A stretch of 64,000 nt of DNA, from the NCBI GenBank assembly GCA_011634665.1, contig WAEK01000006.1, positions 515,001 through 579,000 on the forward strand. Direction: 5' to 3'. Positions 46,261 to 57,060 of the stretch are shown piece after piece (position 1 is the first letter of the stretch; every line of letters starts with the position of its first letter). Both the position numbers and the translations under genes were made by a program. The stretch comes from Mortierella sp. BCC40632. Lineage: Eukaryota; Mortierellomycota; Mortierellomycetes; Mortierellales; Mortierellaceae. Under the pieces are notes generated by a model, which was given only the letters and a program-made list of their open reading frames with translations, did no database searches and was not told the origin of the DNA.

Positions 46261-47587
46261 TAGACGGTTGGGGTTGGAGTAGAGCGGATGGGATACGGGG
46301 ATGGTAGCCCATGTTCAAAAAGAAGGGAGAGTAACCAGTTGTTGGGTTGACCGAGTTGTTGTATCCAAATTCGAGTGAAGGTAATGAAAGATCCCAGTTT
46401 GTCTGTTGTTGATCTATGACAGACCGGAGCATCGTTGTGAGAGTTTGGATTGCGCGTTCTGATTGTCCATCTGTTTGGGGGTGGTGTGCAGTTGACATGG
46501 CTAGTCTTGTGTCCATTAGTCGATGTAACTCCTGCCAGAACTGACTAGTAAACTTTGTATCCCGATCTGACACAATAGTTGTTGGCATTCCATGAAGTCG
46601 GAAGACATTTTTGAAGAAGCAATGGGCCACGTCAACAGCTGTGTCAGTTGTTCTACTTGGTGCAAAGTGGGCCTGCTTTTGATAGTTTGTCGACAAAAAC
46701 TGTGATTGCATCGAATCTCTCTCTGTTCGTGGTAATTGAACGACAAAATCCATTGTTACTGTTTCCCATCGCTGATCTGGGATTGGAAGTGGATGGAGGA
46801 GTCCTGTTGGTGCACGATTGCTATGTTTGTTCCTTTGGCAACTCTCACAAGTTCTGACGTACGTCCTGATATCATTGACTATCTGTGGCCAGAATGCAAA
46901 GCGTCTCAAGTTGTCGTAGGTTTTATCGAATCCCAAGTGTCCTGCTATGGCTGAGTCGTGTGCATCATGGATAAGTGAGTGGCGGATGTCAGCATTCCTG
47001 GGGATACAAATTACTGATTTGCCTCGTCGTAGTACGTGGAGTAGGCCATCGAATATAGCATATCCTTGAGGTGGTTGTCCTTTCATGCAGCTGTAATAAA
47101 TAGGCCATAAACGGCTGTCGTCTCTGTAGCTAAGGATGAGTCGTTTTCGAAGATCGCGGTCCAGAGCTATTTCCATGGAATTAAAATCGACAGGTTGGGG
47201 TAGGGAGTGGTCAGGTCGGCGGGGGGAGAGAGCGTCTGATACGATGTTTTCCGATCCTTTCTTGTACTTGAAGGTGAAGTCGTACTCCTGAAGGAGTTCC
47301 ATCCAACGAGCTTGGCGACGGGTGAGCTTCGGTTGTGTAGGAAAGTGTCGTAGGGTAGCATGATCGGTGTATACAATGAAATGTGTTCCATCGAGATAGT
47401 ATCGCCATGTTTTCAGGGCATGTACAACTGCCAACAGTTCCTGCTCATGTGTTGGATAGTTCCTTTCTGCTGAGTTCATTTTGCGAGACGTGAAGGCGAC
47501 TGGTCGTGACTCTCCATTTTTGTCTATCTGAAATAGGACAGCTCCCACAGCAAATCCAGATGCATCTGTCTCCACGGATGTAGTCAA
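46244..47587 (-). pseudogene. Family B RNase H and integrase core
   Basis: The RNase H segment shows [37 protein letters not shown] and YTDHATL. Integrase follows with a zinc-binding H-H-C-C set (HDAHDSAIAGHLG ... CESCQRNK) and the catalytic D,D,E residues in TMDFVVQLP, IVSDRDTKF and DGQSERAIQTL. A small frame slip near 46710-46740 replaces the expected core sequence after PRTERDS. The frame ends at about 46244, before the chromodomain. Confidence 0.85.
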
Positions 47588-47639
47588 TTCAGGGTCAAAT
47601 ATCCTGAGGACTGGTGCTTCACTAACAGCTTTTTTTTGA

Positions 47640-49286
47640 GGGCGATAAAGGCTGACTCATGGCTGTCATTCCATTCGAAGGGGACGTCGTCTCCTAAAGA
47701 GATGTCAGGGGCAGAGCTATCTGAGCAAAGTTGTTGACATAGTTATGGTAGAACTGAGCGAGGCCGATGAACTGTTGAACTTCCTTTTGCTTTGTTGGTC
47801 GAGGCCATTCTCTGATAGCTTTGACGAGTCCAGCGTTTGTTTGAATGCCATCCTTGGTGAGAATGTGTCCCAAAAACTCCGTTTGTTGTTGTAGAAATGA
47901 ACATTTGCTGAGCTTTGCGTAGAGGCCGTGCTTCCTGAAGAGAGAGAGAACTGTTCGTAGATGGTCCAGGTGTTCTTTCTTGGATTTAGAGTAGATTAGC
48001 ACGTCGTCTAAGTAAGCTACAACAATTTCGTCCAAGACAGGGTTCAAGACGGTGCGCATCATTGAAGAGAAGGAAGCTGGGGCGTTTTGTCAGACCAAAA
48101 AAGGAACAACATTAAATTCATAATGTCCATATCGGCAACGGAAGGCTGTTTTGTGGGTATGCGGTTCGTAGACTCGTTGTTGATGGTATCCTGATAAGAG
48201 GTCGAGTTTCGAGAAATACTTGGCACCTCTGAATCTGTCAATCAACTCGTCAATTCGAGGCAGAGGGTGGCGGTTCTTTTTGGTGATTCGGTTGAGACCT
48301 CTGTAGTCCACACACATTCTGAGGGTTCCTTCCTTTTTGCGAACGAATAGGACGGGAGCGCCATAGGGTGATGTGCTAGGCTTAATGAACCCTTTTTTTC
48401 AACAGGTCGTCTAACTGCTTTTTTAGTTCATCAAGTTCAGCGATTGAAAGTCGAATGACAGGTCGGACAGGTGGATCGGCGGTAGGGTCGGTCTCAATTC
48501 GCATTGCATCTCCTCTGTCTGGTGGGAGTCCATCAGGGAGAGAGTCGGGAAATACATCAGGGAACTCTTCCATAACTATTTTTCGGATTTCAGGGTCAGC
48601 ATTTTCCAAGGGGTTGGTGACAGGCTTGACATTTCCTTCTTTGAGTAGGGCAATAAAGACTTCACTACCAGGAAGGGCGGCGATGGTGTTGAAGTGCATG
48701 TGGCTAAGGAGGAGTCCACCAGAGGTTGTCGTTACTGAAGTGGGTTTGAAGCCGCGACATGTCCAGTGAACTGTCTTTCCGTTGTGATCAAAGACTAGTT
48801 TGTTCGTCTGCCAGTTGATATTCGGGTTGATGTCAGTGAGCCAGGGTTTACCGAGGATGATGTCGTATTTTTGGAGGTCATAAGCGATAGTGTCTACCGT
48901 GTCAGTGTAATTATCGCGTGCAAGTGTAATGGTTGCCGTGTGGGATGTCGTAGATGAAGAGCCGTTAGGGGGAGGAGGACTGGGATGGGGTTGCACGACT
49001 TTACGGGGATCGAGTGTTGGGATAAAAATCGTTTGCTGATAACATTCATTTCAGCCCCGCCATCGATTAAAATCTTTGCAGGGTGGTTGTTGACTGCGCC
49101 GATGAAAGTAAGGAGTCGTTGTTGAGCCTTTGCAATAGTGAAGCTATGAAGACCCAATCCTTCTTTTTTCTTCGGTTTGTGTGTTGACTCTGGCGATGGG
49201 TCTAGCTGTAATTCAGGAGCAGGTGGGTCCAGGTCCACTTTGTCACTAATACAAGCCTTCTCCTCAGTCTTTGACGACGTTGGCAT
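47640..49286 (-). pseudogene. Family B protease and reverse transcriptase
   Basis: The protease site is AKILIDGGAEMNVIS (about 49080), with Gly in place of the usual Ser/Thr of D-S/T-G. LGKPWLTDINPNINW follows. Reverse transcriptase has [27 protein letters not shown] (about 48370-48300), LDLLSGYHQ, and the catalytic VVAYLDDVLIYSKSKKEH (about 48020). Frame changes occur near 49000, 48400, 48080 and 47640. Confidence 0.85.
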
Positions 49287-49454
49287 TGGTTCATGGATGT
49301 TTGTGTGGGCCTTGGTTGGGTCGTGAGTATTATTGTCATTATTTTTCTGAGGAGTGGACGAAGTAGAGTTGAATACTTTTTTATTTTTATTCGCTTGAGA
49401 ACTTAACTCTGGTCTTGGAACACTCCCCTGATCCAGGTGGATAGGAGAGGGGTT

Positions 49455-50377
49455 TCAGCAACTAAGCCCTGGACTGATCTTAATTGCTGGGGCCTTTTCC
49501 CTGCTCGGGCTGAGGGGGGGAGAGGTCTCTTCGGATTCTATGTTGTTGAAACGTTTTCCACTGCGACATTCGTTAGCCATATGTCCATCCTTGCGGCAGC
49601 AGCGGAAGCAAGCTCCTCGTTGGCGGAGTCGCTCGCGTTCTTGTGGCGATAGTTTGGGTGTTGATGAGGGGCGGGAAGAGAACTGTCGACGAAGGGCGTT
49701 AAGTTCGGTCCTGAGGTTATCAATTTCCATAGCCATCGGGTCTTTTTGAGTACTGTTGGAACCGGAGGGGAAGAGGGACCATGGTGATTATCGTGGGAGA
49801 AATAACTGGAGGGGTAGAGGATATCGTGGACGATTGTTGCCTCGGTGATTGCTTTTTCAAGGGTCTTGGGTTGGCGTAGTCGAACCTGTTTAGAAGTTTC
49901 TGGATCGAGGCCACGAAGAAAACCGGAAAAGTGAAGCGTCCTTGTCTTCCTTTGGGATGAGACGAAGGTATCTTCTGAACTCATTTGTATATTCAGCGAC
50001 GCCTCTTTTTCCTTGGATCAGATTTTCCAACTTTAAACGAGCAGCGTGGACAGCATCAGGAGGCGTGAACCTTGCGATAAACGAAGCGCGGAAATTCTCC
50101 CAGGGGTGTCAATCTTGATCTCAGATGTGCGCCACCAAGAGCGTGCGTCTTTTGTGAGGGCAAGTACAAAGTACCGAACCCAAAGATTCTTGGAGAGCTG
50201 TAAGACAGTGAAATACTCTTCATAGCTATCGGCAAAATTTAGACACTCTTCAGCATCGATAATGCCACTAAAGGGCTCGGGCTTGGGCGGTTTGAGGACG
50301 GCGGCAAGGGTTCTTGCTTGATCATTCGCGGCCAATCCTTGAAGAATGGAGGCGGAGGCGTCGGCTTCTTGGCTCAT
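49455..50377 (-). pseudogene. Family B gag
   Basis: It starts MSQEADASASILQGLAAND (50377) and runs through a capsid-like helical part (SWWRTSEIKI) to a CCHC-type knuckle ACFRCCRKDGHMANEC (about 49570-49620). Frame changes near 50100 and 49950 split it. The knuckle has an extra Cys relative to the plus copy. Confidence 0.82.
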
Positions 50378-50524
50378 GATGGAAAGGGAAGAAAAATAAT
50401 CGGAAAGGGGGTCTTGATCTTGGGGTACTTGGGTTGGAGTCGTGGGGGTCCGAGGGGTGGCAGGGTTCGAGGGGGGAGTCGGTGTCAGAGGGGTCGGTGG
50501 AAAGAGATTGTACCTTTGCTGCCA

Positions 50525-50707
50525 TGCAACAGTCAGAGGCCAGGGAGTCTTTGGTTTGGGCAGTTTATTGCTAAAGATTAAAGTAATGAGAAAGCTAACT
50601 ATTTATACAAGTGGTTTGGTGGCAAATGGAAGGGGGCGCGGCAGTGGTGGCAACTGGACAGTCACAAATAGTGGCAAAGGGCGCAGCTTGAAGAGGACAC
50701 TGTCGCA
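50525..50707 (-). repeat. Family B 5' LTR
   Basis: This 183-bp LTR, minus orientation, is followed downstream (lower coordinates) by the primer-binding site TGGCAGCAAAGG. Confidence 0.92.
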
Positions 50708-52708
50708 CTGGTCGACCGTTCTGCATTAACGCTGCACCAATAGCATATTTCGAGGAGTCGACATGGACTTCAACAGGGAGTTCGGGATTGAAGACAGCCA
50801 GGACTGGGGCGTTCATAATTGCCTTTTTCAATTTTTGAACGCACGTTTTTGTTCTTTCTTTCAACCATCGGAAGGTCACATCTTTTTTTTCAGTAGTAGT
50901 TCAGTGAGGGGAGCGGCAATCTTGGCGAGCTTGTGAATGAAGCGTCGGTAGTAGTTGACAAGTCCTAGAAACGATTGGATATCTAGGACACAGCGCAAGG
51001 CTGGCCACTCGGCTATTGCCTGGACTTTGGAGGGGTCGACCGATACGCCCTTGCTGGACACGATGTGTCCTAGGAAGCCAACTTCGCTCTTGGCAAATTC
51101 GCACTTGGACAGCTTGGCATACAGTCGATGTTCTCGTAATTTGCGCAAGATAATTTCCAAATGAACTAAATGTTGTTCCATGTTCTTGCTGAATATCAAT
51201 AGATCGTCGAGGTATATGATCACACAACCATCCAGTTCGGTTCGGAAAACTTCGTTCATTAATGTCATGAAGGTGGCAGGAGCATTGGTCAATCCGAATG
51301 GCAGCACAAGGAACTCATATAGGCCGTATCTTGTGCGAAAAGCGGTCTTGTGTACGTCGTTTTCGTGAATTCGAACTTGGTGATAACCTGTTCGTAAATC
51401 CATTTTGCTAAACACTTCTGCGCCGTTCAGTCGATCAAGCAACTCATCAATTCTTGGTAACGGATAAGTATTCCTGATTGTTTGTTTGTTCAATGCTCTG
51501 TAGTCAATGCACATTCTCAAGTCGCCTTCTTTTTTCCGCACAAACAATACAGGAGCACCGTAAGGGGATTGACTAGGTCTAATGAACCCGTGTCGTAGCA
51601 GGTCATCAATTTGTTTTTTGAGCTCGTCCATTTCGGCCAAGGAAAGTTGATAGGTAGGCCTAGAGGGCGGCGTCGATCCAGGAATCAGGTCAATGTGATG
51701 GTCTACTGAACGCTCAGGAGGTAGTTCTTTCGGGAGTTCCTCTGGAAATACATCGCTGTATTTTTCTAGGAGAACTTCTACCTCCGGTGGCTGACTTTCG
51801 CTTTTCTTGTTATCCTCCTCGTTCGATCGCACAATGCACAAGTAGGCTTGGTGTTTTCCAAGGGAACGTTTGAATTGCATTGCGGACAATACTGGTTGGT
51901 GTGTCGGTCGGGTGTATCCTTGGATTACAATGTCAGGTTCGACTCGGATGACGTGGTTGGCAAGGTCTAATATTGGTTGCGGTTTACTATGTGCCAGCCA
52001 ACGTTTGCCCAGGATTGCTTCGAATTTCATGTCGACAACATTGAATTGGATTACTGGGCAAAAATTGTCGGCAAGTCGGAGTCGGATGTGGCAATATTGG
52101 GTACAAAGTGTTGGTTGGCCATTGCCAAACGCAACTGTTGTTGGATTTCGCTTTTTTGACGTTGCGATATGAAGGCGCTTGACTACCTCGTAATTAATGT
52201 AACTTGCGGATGCGCCGCTATCTACCATAATGTCGATAGTATGATCCTTGAAACGACCGGCCACATACATGAGAGGTTCGTCTTCGATTTCTTCTGGTAA
52301 TTCAGGGTTAACTTCCTGACTGTTGGAATCTGGACATGGACTAGCAGAAAACTTATTCTGGGGACTGGGAGTGAAGGTTGAGTCATCTGACTCACTACTG
52401 GATTCACGGGACACGGCACTACATTCTGCACTTGCAGGGAACTCGGGGCCAAGGCTACTATTGGTATCTTGAACAGGCAGCGGCTCACGTGAACCGACGA
52501 CATTTAACGGGGTTGGACTGGGAATGGCACTCGCTGAGAACCGGAAACCAACTTTGGTCTCGGAACTGGGATCAATTGTTAACCCACTTGGATCGACAAT
52601 TTTAGGCTGGGAGGAGATACGAAGCTCACTTGAGCTGGAGGGACATGATTCTGATTGTTTAGAAATGTCACTCGACGTTTCTGGACAATTTGTGGGTTTC
52701 GGGAACAC
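50708..52708 (-). pseudogene. Family C protease-reverse transcriptase polyprotein
   Basis: The 610-codon frame from 52708 to 50876 has a Ser/Pro-rich start, the protease [19 protein letters not shown] (canonical D-S-G), then reverse transcriptase: [51 protein letters not shown], and the catalytic [15 protein letters not shown], followed by [24 protein letters not shown] frame change at an A run (about 50880) leads to VLAVFNPELPVEVHVDSSKYAIGAAL. The region is cut off at 50708. It is the best-preserved pol in the window. Confidence 0.88.
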
Positions 52709-52770
52709 TCCTTCTGGACAATCACCAATAACATTTACGACCGTAGTCCCATATAAAGATCCATAATTCT

Positions 52771-53524
52771 TTATTGGGACGGGGCTTTTCCCGACGAATT
52801 CTTTTTCTTTGCCTCACAGTTCTTGGCTTGATGGCCAGGTTGGTGACAATAGAAGCATGCACAGTTTTTCCAGTCCGCTTGTTTTTGAGGACTCATCTTG
52901 TGCATGTTCATAGCGTCTAGCTCCATCGGTTCTGCTTGGCTATTCGAGGACTCAGGCCTTGCTGGTTCATGTTTGGGTTGTGGTTCCCAAGAATGTTGCT
53001 TCCCACGTTGGTACACTCGGTCGAGGCTCTCAGACACTTGAACAATCGTGTACAGGTCTTGTCGAAGGCTTGGATTACCGGCGAAATGTTCTTGAAGTCT
53101 TTGTCCAAGCCCTTGGAGGAAGACCTGGATCGCTTCTGCCTCACTCATGTCAGTGAGGACAGAGCGTAGGGTTTCGAACTCATTGATGTAATCCGTGACA
53201 GACCCTTTCTGTTTTAGGTTGTACAATTTGCTACGAGCGAACAATTTGGTGTTGGGGCTCGAGTAGCGTTTTTCCAACGCAGCCTTGAAACTGATCCAAT
53301 CGTTATCATTGAGGACAGCTGGAAACGTAAGGGTCCGGACCCAGTTGCGCGCGTTGCCTTGGAGAAGAAGACGGCACCCTTGGATCCGTTGACTCGTTGT
53401 TGAGACTGAGAGCATCGCTATACTCTTCAATATCCTTGATCCAGTTGGAAACGTTTTCGTTTGGAAGGCCTTTGAATTCATGGAGATGGACATTTTTAAC
53501 AAAGGTATCGAAGTGGTTAGGCAT
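52771..53524 (-). pseudogene. Family C gag
   Basis: It starts MPNHFDTFVKNVHLHEFKG (53524) and changes frame near 53360-53390. It continues as LQGNARNWVRTLTFPAVLND, DYINEFETLRSVLTDMSEAEA and the zinc knuckle [17 protein letters not shown]. Relative to the plus copy one T is missing in a CTTCTTTCTCC tract. Confidence 0.85.
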
Positions 53525-53560
53525 AATGGAGGTGGTGGAAGGGAACTTCCTTTGCTACCA

Positions 53561-53827
53561 TGTAACAAGGCAAGAGGAATAGGGAAGGAGAAGAACAAGG
53601 ACAGGGACTAGGACAAAGGCTAGGGACAAGAAGTGAGTTACTAACTGACGTTTATTGAGAAAGAAAGAGAGGAAATAAATACTAGAGAAGATATGTAGAA
53701 AAAGGGGTGAACCCTTTCCATGGAGCGCGGCAATGGGGGAAGAAAATTCGTGTCCGTCCGTACAGATCGAAACATTCCAGCAAGGACATTCTCAAAGAGA
53801 CGCACCAAGGTAGCATACTCTTTGACA
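53561..53827 (-). repeat. Family C 5' LTR
   Basis: The 267-bp LTR, TGTCAAAG...TTGTTACA on the minus strand, contains a TATTTATTT-like and AATAAA-like signal and matches 42905-43175 in inverse orientation. Confidence 0.92.
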
Positions 53828-54934
53828 TTAGAGTTGTCGTGTCGCTCTTTCTCTCGGCTTCCAGGTGCTCTGGCAAAAGGTCAGGAAGGGCCGCAACTGG
53901 GAGCAAGGACAGGACAGTCTTGTCCCGAAACTCGAATCCTGCCGGAAAGACCGACTGGATGTCAAAGGCCATCTTGGTAGATGGATTGATGTAGTGAGTC
54001 CCTGATGCGAGCTAAAAAAAAAAAAAAAGAGGTGATATTCATTTGTCAGTAATAGAAAAAAATAATAAAATAAAATAAAATAAAATAAAAATGCAGAGCC
54101 ATTACCTCATGAACCACCTTCGTAGCCAGCACCGAGATTTCCTCACAAACCACCGTCATAGCCTCTTGACTTTTCTCTAGGAGAATTCGGATTCTCTCTT
54201 TGTCCTCTGTACAAAGATCAGGCCGAAGAACTTGCTGAAGTGTGGCTGTGCAGGATCGGAGCTGTCTCTGATCGGGTCCAGTCTCTTCCTCCATCTCGTA
54301 ATCACCATCGCTGCCACCATCATCGCCATCACCGTTTCTTCTTCCCTCTCCTCCTACTACTACTACTACCTCTTCCTCCTCCTCCACTTGTTGTTCTAGC
54401 TGCCGCATCGACTTTATCGTTCGAGTCGGCGCGACCCTTCCCTTTAGACAGCTTTTTGGTCTTGGCCTCTTCTTCTGCCTCCCATAGTGACTGAAAGTTT
54501 GCTTCGAGGGTAGTTGTTCCATTGGTTGACGGTGCCGTCCTTCCCCAATTTTTGTCCATAGTAGTCCTAGAAAGATCTCGGGCGGCCACGTTGGAGGCTC
54601 TTATGGTATCGAAGGCGGACTTTTTGATGCATAGAGGAAGTCTCTTTGTTGCAATAAGAGACTGGTAGGCTTCCCCTTTGTCTTTGCCCTTTAAGATGCT
54701 TCCTTTAATGCGGTTTGCTACGTAGTCATGCCTGCACAGTATCAAGTGGAGAAGCCATTAGATACACCATGCTTTATGAGGCTATTTCTGCTATCGAGTA
54801 CTTGAAAAGTACATGTTTAAACATTTACCTTGCTTTTTTGAAGGCTTCCTGGATATCAGCGTCCGCAGGATCGTCTAACTTCCGTTTTTTAAAACCGCTA
54901 TAGGTTCTTGGGCCTGTGCGGTAGACCGCCGGGG
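53828..54934 (-). pseudogene. Fanzor-like gene N-terminal fragment, inverted duplicate of copy B
   Basis: Read on the minus strand this segment repeats 4045-5142 of copy B almost base for base: FKKRKLDDPADADIQEAFKKAR, the same intron, HDYVANRIKGSILKGKDKG, KKLSKGKGRADSNDKVDAAART, an acidic stretch, then KMAFDIQSVFPAGFEFRDKTVLS. It has one A fewer in the ACAAAAA run near 54556 and an added C near 54512 (a compensated frame shift), and keeps the frame at the AAAGGG tract where copy B is shifted. It is cut on both sides by LTRs (53827 and 54935). It has no nuclease domain and is a remnant. Confidence 0.82.
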
Positions 54935-55096
54935 TCTAACAAAGAAGGGAGTGGCAGGAAAAGATGATCTTTATTGGTGGTAGGTGAAGGGACTATTTAT
55001 ACATGTGAGTGAGGTGGACCTTTTAAGTTATAGGGGTGGGAGTGGACATGACCTCAAAGGTTAAAGGGGTGGGTGCTGATGGTCGATACTGTGACA
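54935..55096 (-). repeat. Family D 3' LTR
   Basis: The 162-bp LTR in minus orientation differs from the 5' LTR mainly by one base in an A/G tract (AAAAGATGATC versus AAAAAGAGGATC). Confidence 0.92.
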
Positions 55097-57060
55097 CCTT
55101 CCCCCATTAAGTGAAGCAGGTCGTGATCCTTACAGTACTGTCTAAGGGTGTCTTCACAATGTGAAAGATTTTTGAGAGGCTCCCAGGTGGCATCTGAAGC
55201 AGCATCGTACCCGACCCATTTGACAAGAAAACTTGTCTTTTTCGTTTTGGGTGTCGTCCTGTGCGCTAAGATAGCCTCTACTTCATGTTCCTCATTACCC
55301 TCAATGATATCGGGTTCTGGAGGAGGTGAAGTCCGGCGGCCAAGCGACTCTGGAGATGGAACAAACGGTTTAAAACGGTCGACATGAAATACGTCATGTA
55401 TTTTCAATGTAGGGGGTAGCTCGACCTTGAAGGAGACCGGGCTTCGTTGTTCGAGGAGTGTGAACGGGCCAAAGTATCGAGCCTGTAGTGATGCAGCTGG
55501 TCGGCTAGAGTCATACGCAGTTGTGATGTTTTCCGTACTGAGCAAGACTTGGTCTCCCACTTTGAATGAGTGTGGCCTCCGGTGAGCATCAGCATTCTTG
55601 ATTTGCTGATTCTGAGCCGAGAGAAGGCTGTCTTGTGCCAGAGATAATGAGGTCTTCTGCAAGGCAACAAATTTGTCCATGTCTGTGGGACAAGCTTCTT
55701 CAGGGGGCCCGAGGAGGGAAGCAGGAACCCGTGGATGGAATCCATGATTGAGAAAAAATGGGGAGACTCCTGTGGATGAATTGGCGGCATTGTTGTATGC
55801 GAATTCTGCCGCAGGGAGGTATAGGTCCCAGTCATCCTGTTTGTGGTTCACTAGACTCCGAAGAACTGACTTAAGAGTTTGAATGGCTCGTTCGGATTGA
55901 CCATCTGTCTGCGGATGAAATGCTGAGGACATGGCAAGCTTCGTTCCTAGTCGCTCGTGGAGGCGCTTCCAAAAGGAACTAGTGAACTTGCTATCCCGGT
56001 CGGAGACAATCGTGGAGGGCAACCCATGGAGGCGAAAGACATTTGCAAAGAAACAATTGGCAACGTCCTTTGCTGAATCTGTAGTCCGACTAGGGGCAAA
56101 ATGGACCTGTTTCGACAATTTGTCTACGAAGACAGTGATTGCATCGAATTTGCGTGCTGTTTGTGGTAGTTTTACCACGAAATCCATTGATACTGTGTCC
56201 CAACGTTGTTCTGGAATGGCTAAAGGTTGAAGAAGTCCAGCTGGAAGGCGGCGGACTGCTTTGTTACGTTGGCAGCTCGAGCAGGATTCGACATACCGTC
56301 GGACATCATTTGACATCTTAGGCCAATAGGCAAACCGCCGTAAGGTGGCGTATGTCTTGTCAAAGCCGAAGTGGCCTGATATTGCAGCATCATGAACCTC
56401 GTGGAGTAGGATTAAACGCAGAGTGGACGACTTCGGGACGCAGAGTAATAGGTCACCCTTGCGCTCGACATACAATAGACCGTCCTGCAAAAAAAGTAGT
56501 GTGGTGGTGGTTGGCCTTGAAGACACCTCTCATAGACGGGAGCAAGACCAGGGTCATCAGCATACCCCTCTATAACGTGCTGTCTCCAACTTGTATCCGT
56601 CTGAAGGCTGAAAGAGTTGATGGACATAGGGACAGGATCTGGTTCAAGTTTATCAGGTTCGCGGTGGTCCGGACGACGAGAGAGAGCATCTGGTACGATG
56701 TTCTCAATTCCCCGCTTGAACTTGAACTCGAAATCATACTCTTGGAGGAGTTCCATCCATCTCGCCTGGCGCCTTGTCAGTTTGGGCTGGGTTGGAAAGT
56801 GTCTCAGCGTATCGTGATCGGTATATACAATAAAAGTGTGAACCGTCTAAGTAAAAGCGCCATGTTTTGAGGGCGTGGACAACAGCCAGGAGTTCCTGTT
56901 CATGGGTAGGGTAGTTCCGTTCAGCTGGGTTTAGTTTGCGGGATGTAAATGCGACAGGTCTGGATGATCCGTCAGCGTCTGTTTGGAAAAAGAACAGCAC
57001 CTATGGCAAATCCAGAGGCATCAGTCTCCACTGTGGACGGCAGATCGGGGTCAAAGATTC
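55054..57060 (-). pseudogene. Family D RNase H, integrase and chromodomain
   Basis: RNase H sequence ([45 protein letters not shown] region broken near 56830) precedes integrase. Integrase has HEVHDAAISGHFGFDKTYATL...CSSCQRNKAV, VSMDFVVKLP, FVDKLSKQVHFAPSRTT, IVSDRDSKFTSSFW and DGQSERAIQTLKSVLR (H-H-C-C and D-D-E). The C-terminus carries a chromodomain: HEVEAILAHRTTPKTKKTSF, LVKWVGYDAASDATWEPL. The integrase-chromodomain frame of 490 codons (56526-55054) is intact. Confidence 0.9.

Larger units (their letters stand above)
45486..50707 (-). mobile_element. Ty3/Gypsy chromodomain retrotransposon, family B, full length
   Basis: The element is 5222 bp, minus strand, with 183-bp LTRs at 50525-50707 (5') and 45486-45668 (3'). 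A polypurine tract AAAAGGGGAAGG precedes the 3' LTR, and the primer-binding site TGGCAGCAAAGG follows the 5' LTR. Order on the minus strand is gag, protease, reverse transcriptase, RNase H, integrase, chromodomain. All domains are present, but pol is divided by frame changes near 50100, 49000, 48400, 48080, 47640, 46710 and 46240, so this copy is likely non-autonomous. No matching target-site duplication flanks it: the left neighbour is family-B internal sequence and the right neighbour is family-C pol. Confidence 0.9.
50708..53827 (-). mobile_element. Ty3/Gypsy family A/C: 5' LTR, gag, protease-RT, truncated (minus copy)
   Basis: The 5' LTR is 53561-53827 (267 bp), followed by TGGTAGCAAAGGAAG. 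The copy runs through gag and pol and stops at 50708, inside the RNase H start (ALMQNGRPV), where the 5' LTR of family B begins. Integrase, chromodomain and 3' LTR are missing from this window. Outside the LTR (53828 onward) lies a Fanzor-gene fragment. Confidence 0.9.
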
